From positions 9,289,001 to 9,353,000 of the forward strand of contig NZ_CP163439.1 of NCBI RefSeq assembly GCF_041052385.1: DNA of 64,000 nucleotides, read 5' to 3'. The notes under the pieces are model-generated. The model saw only the letters and a list, made by a program, of their open reading frames with translations, did not search any database and was not told where the DNA came from. Each line of letters starts with the position of its first letter. Position 1 is the first letter of the stretch. This document shows, in pieces, positions 60,382-64,000 of the stretch. The translations under genes were made by a program, and so were the position numbers. The DNA is from Streptomyces sp. R28. Its GTDB lineage: Bacteria; Actinomycetota; Actinomycetes; Streptomycetales; Streptomycetaceae.

Positions 60382-61163
60382 TACTGGCTCACCGTTCCTC
60401 GTGCCGAAGGCGCAGAAACCGTGCGCCGTTCGATCTGCTTGTCCGCCGCCTGCTCCGGGGTGAGCGCGATGACCCGCTGCACGAAGATCCCCGGCAGGTG
60501 CACCGCGTCCGGATCGAGCTCGCCGGGCTCGACGAGTTCCTCCACCTCGGCGATCGTCACCCGCCCGGCCATGGCGGCGAGGGGGTTGAAGTTCCGGGTG
60601 GACTTGTTGAAGACCAGGTTGCCGTGCCGGTCGCCCTTCGCCGCCCGGACCAGGGCGAAGTCGGTACGGATGCCCCGCTCCAGTACGTACTCGACGCCGT
60701 CGAACTCCCGCACCTCCTTCGGCGGCGAGGCGAGCGAGACGCCGCCCTGGCCGTCGTAACGCCAGGGCAGCCCGCCGTCCGCGACCTGCGTACCCACCCC
60801 GGCCGGCGTGAAGAACGCGGGGATCCCGGCGCCGCCCGCCCGCAGCCGCTCGGCGAGCGTGCCCTGCGGGATCATCTCGACCTCCAGCTCACCGGCCAGG
60901 TACTGGCGGGCGAACTCCTTGTTGGCGCCGATGTAGGAGCCGGTCACTCGGGCGATCCGCCCGGCCGCGAGCAGGATCGCGAGGCCGGAGTCCATCGCCC
61001 CGCAGTTGTTGGAGACGACCGACAGTCCGCCGGTGCCCTGCTCGTACAGGGCCTGGATGAGCACGTTCGGCACACCACTCAGCCCGAAACCGCCCACCGC
61101 GAGCGAAGCGCCCTCGGGCACATCGGCCACTGCCTCAGCGGCTGTGGCGACCACCTTGTCCAT
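60381..61163 (-). CDS. pcaI: 3-oxoadipate CoA-transferase subunit A
   Basis: Alpha subunit of 260 aa and first gene of the pca operon. The GGFGLSGVPNVL glycine-rich motif (about 24-35) and GSYIGANKEFARQYLAGELE (about 75-94) are typical of CoA-transferase subunit A. The C-terminal 25 residues (ERRTVSAPSARG) extend the usual length slightly. GGAG precedes ATG 61163. The divergent MarR gene and a dyad at 61186-61203 indicate PcaV-type control. Confidence 0.93.
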   Translation of the reverse strand: MDKVVATAAEAVADVPEGASLAVGGFGLSGVPNVLIQALYEQGTGGLSVVSNNCGAMDSGLAILLAAGRIARVTGSYIGANKEFARQYLAGELEVEMIPQGTLAERLRAGGAGIPAFFTPAGVGTQVADGGLPWRYDGQGGVSLASPPKEVREFDGVEYVLERGIRTDFALVRAAKGDRHGNLVFNKSTRNFNPLAAMAGRVTIAEVEELVEPGELDPDAVHLPGIFVQRVIALTPEQAADKQIERRTVSAPSARGTVSQ

Positions 61164-61185
61164 CCGTAAGCTCCATCTCTCCAAT

Positions 61186-61203
61186 TACTCAGGGCACTGA
61201 GTA
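61186..61203. promoter_or_regulatory. PcaV-type operator
   Basis: TACTCAG-GGCA-CTGAGTA is a perfect 7-bp-arm dyad 23 bp upstream of the pcaI start, inside a locally AT-rich stretch. In S. coelicolor the MarR regulator PcaV represses the pca operon from inverted repeats in this gap, and protocatechuate relieves it. A second half-site-like sequence, TTCAGTACACCAACGAA, lies near 61320, ahead of the regulator itself. Confidence 0.65.
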
Positions 61204-61356
61204 TTTCAGCGAGCTTTCCCTCACGCTGCCACTGGAGCGGCCGGGCGTCAAGGCTTCTGCATCTATGCAGGTCAGGTAAAGGTGGGGGAGGGAGACAGGG
61301 ATGGGTGTGTGCGGTTATCGTTCAGTACACCAACGAATTCGACCTCGGGAGCGCAC

Positions 61357-61821
61357 ATGGCCGCGGTGGACCTCACGACCCACCCCGGGCACCTCGCCCG
61401 GCGGCTCCAGCAGGCGCACTACCTGCTGTGGAACACGATGGTCTCCGAGGAGATCACTTCGCCCCAGTTCGCCGTCCTCAACGCGCTCGTCGCCGAGCCG
61501 GGCCTGGACCAGCGGACGGTGGGGGAGCGGGTGGGGCTCGACCGGTCCACCATCGCCGAGGTGATCAGCCGGCTCGGCCGCCGCGGGCTGCTCGACAAGG
61601 TCCGTGACCCCCAGGACGGCCGACGTTTCCTGCTGCGTCTGACGGACGACGGGCTGCGCACGCACAAGAAGCTGACCGTCCGCACGGCCCGGATGAACCA
61701 GGTTTTCCTGGCCCCGCTCTCCGTCGAGGAGCAGACGCTGTTCTTCCACCTGATCCGACGGGTCGCGGACGCGGCCGAGGGGCTCCGCAACCCGGCGGAA
61801 CCCCTCGTCACGCAAGGCTGA
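61357..61821 (+). CDS. pcaV: MarR-family regulator of the pca operon (PcaV-like)
   Basis: Dimeric winged-helix repressor of 154 aa. The wHTH (about 30-100) holds TSPQFAVLNAL, the recognition helix VGLDRSTIAEVISRLGRRGLL and the wing DPQDGRRFLLRLT. ATG 61357 has GGGAG upstream; the longer frame is not supported. Divergent placement next to pcaI and similarity in layout to PcaV of S. coelicolor support the name. The conserved ligand arginine of PcaV may be one of the N-terminal Arg in HLARRLQQAHYLLW, which I cannot confirm. Confidence 0.88.
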   Translation: MAAVDLTTHPGHLARRLQQAHYLLWNTMVSEEITSPQFAVLNALVAEPGLDQRTVGERVGLDRSTIAEVISRLGRRGLLDKVRDPQDGRRFLLRLTDDGLRTHKKLTVRTARMNQVFLAPLSVEEQTLFFHLIRRVADAAEGLRNPAEPLVTQG

Positions 61822-61887
61822 CACGCGGCCCGAAGCCTGTTCACTCGGAAGCATCGTCGAGCATCGTCGCCCGGACGCCCGGCATGC

Positions 61888-62886
61888 TCAGGACGCCTTC
61901 GCGAACACCACCCACACCTGGCCGTGCTGGAAGTTCATCGGCTTGCCGTCGTCGGTCGTGAACGTGGTGCCGTCCGTGGCCTTCGGGCGCTTCCAGTTGA
62001 CGTCGTAGGCGTGCCCGTCGCGCAGCACCTGTGCCCGCCCGGAGCCCACGGTCTCGGTGTACGGCGTGTAGTTGCCGACGGAGTCGTGGAAGTCGGACCT
62101 GCGTACCTTCACGTACTGCACGACGACCGTGCCGGCCGCCACCCGCTTCCCGTCCGTCGTCCTGGCGGCGTTGCCGTCCATCGCGACCAGCCAGCGGTCC
62201 TGGCTCTTGGACCAGGTGAAGTCGAACCGGGCCGCCGGGAAGTGCACCGTCCGCGAGGTCTCGGGCCTGCCGCCCGCGGGGGCCGCGCCGAAGCGGAAGC
62301 CCGTCGTCAGGACGGAGGTGCCCGGGGCGGAGGACATCAGCCGGCCGGGTCGCAGATAGAGGTTGTGCGGCGAGGGCCTGTCCGTGCCGCGGAAGTACGC
62401 GTCGGCCGCCTTCTCGGGCGGCTTCGCCTGCAGTGGTGCGCTGCCGATCAGCGGCAGGAGCCTGCCCTGCGCACCGGAGAAGGCGAGCATCGGCCGGTCG
62501 AACTGGCCCAGTAGCTCCAGATCGCTCTCGCGGGCGCTGCGCACCGGCCCGATGACCTCCGGCAGCTGCTGTGCGTACACCGCCATCAGGCGGCTCAGCC
62601 CGGCCTCGACCTGTTCGACGTACACGATGTCCGCCGCGTTCAGGCCCGTCGGGGGCCGGGCGGCGCGGACATTGTCGATCTTCACGGCCAGCACCGAGGC
62701 GCCGTTCACGTGGGTCTCGCTCGTACCTGGGGAGGGCGGACGCTCCCGTCCGCGGCCGTCGTCGCGCGGGCCGTCGGCCGTCGTGCAGCCGGCCGCCAGG
62801 GAAGCCGTCAGGACGGCCGCCAGCAGCCCCGCCATGGTCGTGGCGCGTCTTGTGCGCGCCTTTGGTCGCCTGCCCACTGTCGTCAC
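61888..62886 (-). CDS. DUF3048-domain lipoprotein
   Basis: Predicted cell-surface lipoprotein of 332 aa. The signal segment (AGLLAAVLTASLAAGC, lipobox Cys near 34) follows a basic N-terminus. DUF3048 is visible from VLAVKIDNVRAARPPTGLN (about 65) through PVRSARESDLELL to a C-terminal half with YVKVRRSDFHDSVGN and DVNWKRP. GTG 62886 lacks a clear ribosome site. Function unknown; family members such as YerB are exported. It is convergent with pcaV. Confidence 0.85.
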   Translation of the reverse strand: MTTVGRRPKARTRRATTMAGLLAAVLTASLAAGCTTADGPRDDGRGRERPPSPGTSETHVNGASVLAVKIDNVRAARPPTGLNAADIVYVEQVEAGLSRLMAVYAQQLPEVIGPVRSARESDLELLGQFDRPMLAFSGAQGRLLPLIGSAPLQAKPPEKAADAYFRGTDRPSPHNLYLRPGRLMSSAPGTSVLTTGFRFGAAPAGGRPETSRTVHFPAARFDFTWSKSQDRWLVAMDGNAARTTDGKRVAAGTVVVQYVKVRRSDFHDSVGNYTPYTETVGSGRAQVLRDGHAYDVNWKRPKATDGTTFTTDDGKPMNFQHGQVWVVFAKAS

Positions 62887-63092
62887 CCGCAGCCACCCGC
62901 CCCGTCCGTGTAGTTAATTGTGCACTTATCAGTTCATAGGACGCCATACGTCGCTGGTTCCGGCCTCCGGCCGACCGGCCGGTCCGCGGTGCGTGTCGTC
63001 CGCCGTCCGAGCGGTTCGGCGGAGAAGCGCAGGGGTACCCGGGCGGCCACCGCACGAGCGGACGCGCACACGTGACGGAGGGAGCGCGGGCG

Positions 63093-64000
63093 ATGAGGGC
63101 AGTGACCTGGCAGGGCAAGCGGGACGTGCGCGTGGAGAACGTGCCCGATCCGACGATCCAGGAGCCGACGGACGCGGTCATCCGCATCACGTCCACCGGG
63201 CTGTGCGGCTCCGACCTGCACCTGTACGAGGTGTTGACGCCGTTCATGACACCGGGGGACATCCTCGGGCACGAGCCGATGGGCATCGTCGAGGAGGTCG
63301 GCGCCGGGGTGCCGGACCTGCAGGCGGGGGACCGGGTCGTGGTGCCGTTCCAGATCGCCTGCGGCAACTGCTGGATGTGCCTGACCGGGCTGCCGACCCA
63401 GTGCGAGACCACCCAGGTCACCGGCGAGGGCATGGGCGCCGCCCTGTTCGGCTACACCCGTCTGTACGGCGCGGTGCCGGGAGCCCAGGCGGAGTACCTA
63501 CGTGTCCCGCAGGCGCAGTTCGGCCCGATCAAGATCCCGGAAGGGCCGCCCGACGACCGGTTCGTCTACCTCTCCGACGTCCTGCCCACCGCCTGGCAGG
63601 CGGTCCGCTACGCCGAGATCCCGGAGGGCGGCAGCATCGCCGTGCTCGGCCTCGGCCCCATCGGCGACATGGCCTGCCGGGTCGCCCAGGTGCGGGGCGC
63701 CGGGCGGGTGTTCGGCGTGGACCTGGTCCCCGAGCGGCTGCGGCGGGCGCGCGAGCGGGGTGTCGAGACGTACGACCTCAGGAGCTTCGACGACGAGAAG
63801 GAACTCGTCGCCGCCATCCGCGACCAGACCGACGGCCGCGGTCCCGACGCAGTCATCGACGCGGTCGGCACCGAGGCCCACGGCAGCGCCGCCGCGCGGC
63901 TGGCCCAACAGGCCTCGGCGATGCTGCCGCGCAAGCTGAGCGGTCCGCTCGCCGAACGCTTCAGCGTCGACCGGCTCGCCGCCCTCTACACCGCCATCGA
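63093..64000 (+). CDS. Zinc-dependent alcohol dehydrogenase (MDR family), 3' end cut by window
   Basis: Medium-chain dehydrogenase; about 302 residues are visible and the gene runs off the right edge. The catalytic zinc Cys is in GLCGSDLH (about 36-43) with GHEPMG (about 61). The structural-zinc cysteines are in CGNCWMCLTGLPTQC (about 93-107). AVLGLGPIGDMACRVAQVRGA (about 184) is the NAD site. AAARLAQQASAMLPRKLSG and the formaldehyde-dehydrogenase-like layout suggest the glutathione-independent FDH/threonine-type subgroup. ATG 63093 has ACGGAGGGAG upstream. Formaldehyde from vanillate demethylation is one conceivable substrate, but this is speculation. Confidence 0.9.
   Translation, partial: MRAVTWQGKRDVRVENVPDPTIQEPTDAVIRITSTGLCGSDLHLYEVLTPFMTPGDILGHEPMGIVEEVGAGVPDLQAGDRVVVPFQIACGNCWMCLTGLPTQCETTQVTGEGMGAALFGYTRLYGAVPGAQAEYLRVPQAQFGPIKIPEGPPDDRFVYLSDVLPTAWQAVRYAEIPEGGSIAVLGLGPIGDMACRVAQVRGAGRVFGVDLVPERLRRARERGVETYDLRSFDDEKELVAAIRDQTDGRGPDAVIDAVGTEAHGSAAARLAQQASAMLPRKLSGPLAERFSVDRLAALYTAI

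Overview
The window is high-GC DNA with strongly GC3-biased codons, frequent GTG/TTG starts and 4-bp stop/start overlaps. Its gene families (DasR-type chitinase promoter, PcaV-type pca operon, DUF2510 and CGNR proteins, MmyB-like ligand domain, LAL-type ATPase) are typical of an actinomycete, almost certainly Streptomyces. I see no tRNA, rRNA, CRISPR array or secondary-metabolite core genes. The content looks like catabolic and regulatory accessory DNA from a chromosome.

Layout. 0-10.5 kb: a glycan/oligosaccharide utilisation locus (sugar ABC importer, PfkB kinase, DeoR regulator, GH4 glycosidase, GH38 alpha-mannosidase, GH29 alpha-fucosidase). 10.7-12.4 kb: a secreted GH18 chitinase with an operator-rich promoter. 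12.6-19.3 kb: housekeeping and unknown genes (ATP-grasp, metallophosphoesterase plus phosphopantetheinyl transferase, alpha/beta hydrolase, HTH regulator plus HExxH peptidase, MmyB-like ligand-domain protein). 19.4-24.9 kb: a trans-4-hydroxy-L-proline catabolic cluster with its GntR regulator. 25-28.4 kb: a NitT/TauT-type ABC importer divergent from an IclR regulator. 29.3-31.5 kb: vanillate O-demethylase (vanA, a 67-aa small gene, vanB). 31.5-41 kb: a patchy, decayed stretch carrying acyl-CoA synthetase, LysR, CGNR and LacI remnants among PrpE, an HSL-type esterase, a 3-hydroxyisobutyryl-CoA hydrolase-like enzyme and a quinone reductase/HxlR pair. 41-50.7 kb: two MFS transporters (one broken), a Tat-exported phospholipase C, a DMT/PAP2 operon under a TetR regulator, a DUF2510 membrane protein and AnmK. 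51-54.6 kb: a LAL-like ATPase without HTH, and an SDR. 54.7-61.8 kb: the complete protocatechuate/beta-ketoadipate operon pcaI-J-F-H-G-B-L with divergent pcaV. 61.9-64 kb: a DUF3048 lipoprotein and the start of a zinc alcohol dehydrogenase.

How the genes connect. VanAB converts vanillate to protocatechuate, which PcaHG, B, L, IJ and F take to succinyl-CoA and acetyl-CoA; the ABC importer beside van is a candidate aromatic-acid uptake system. The hydroxyproline cluster would yield alpha-ketoglutarate semialdehyde, but no semialdehyde dehydrogenase is present here.

Two themes stand out. First, at least five genes (GH29, hydroxyproline dehydrogenase alpha subunit, hydroxyproline epimerase, quinone reductase, MFS) each carry one apparent single-base deletion, and most can be restored by one G or C in a CGG/GGCC context. 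That is either systematic sequence error or recent decay. Second, there is dense unclaimed regulatory architecture: a 54/59-identical duplicated operator beside HxlR, a contiguous 3x16-bp operator array beside TetR, a LacI-type palindrome between the glycosidases, and a TnpB/IS605-like right end left inside an MFS gene.
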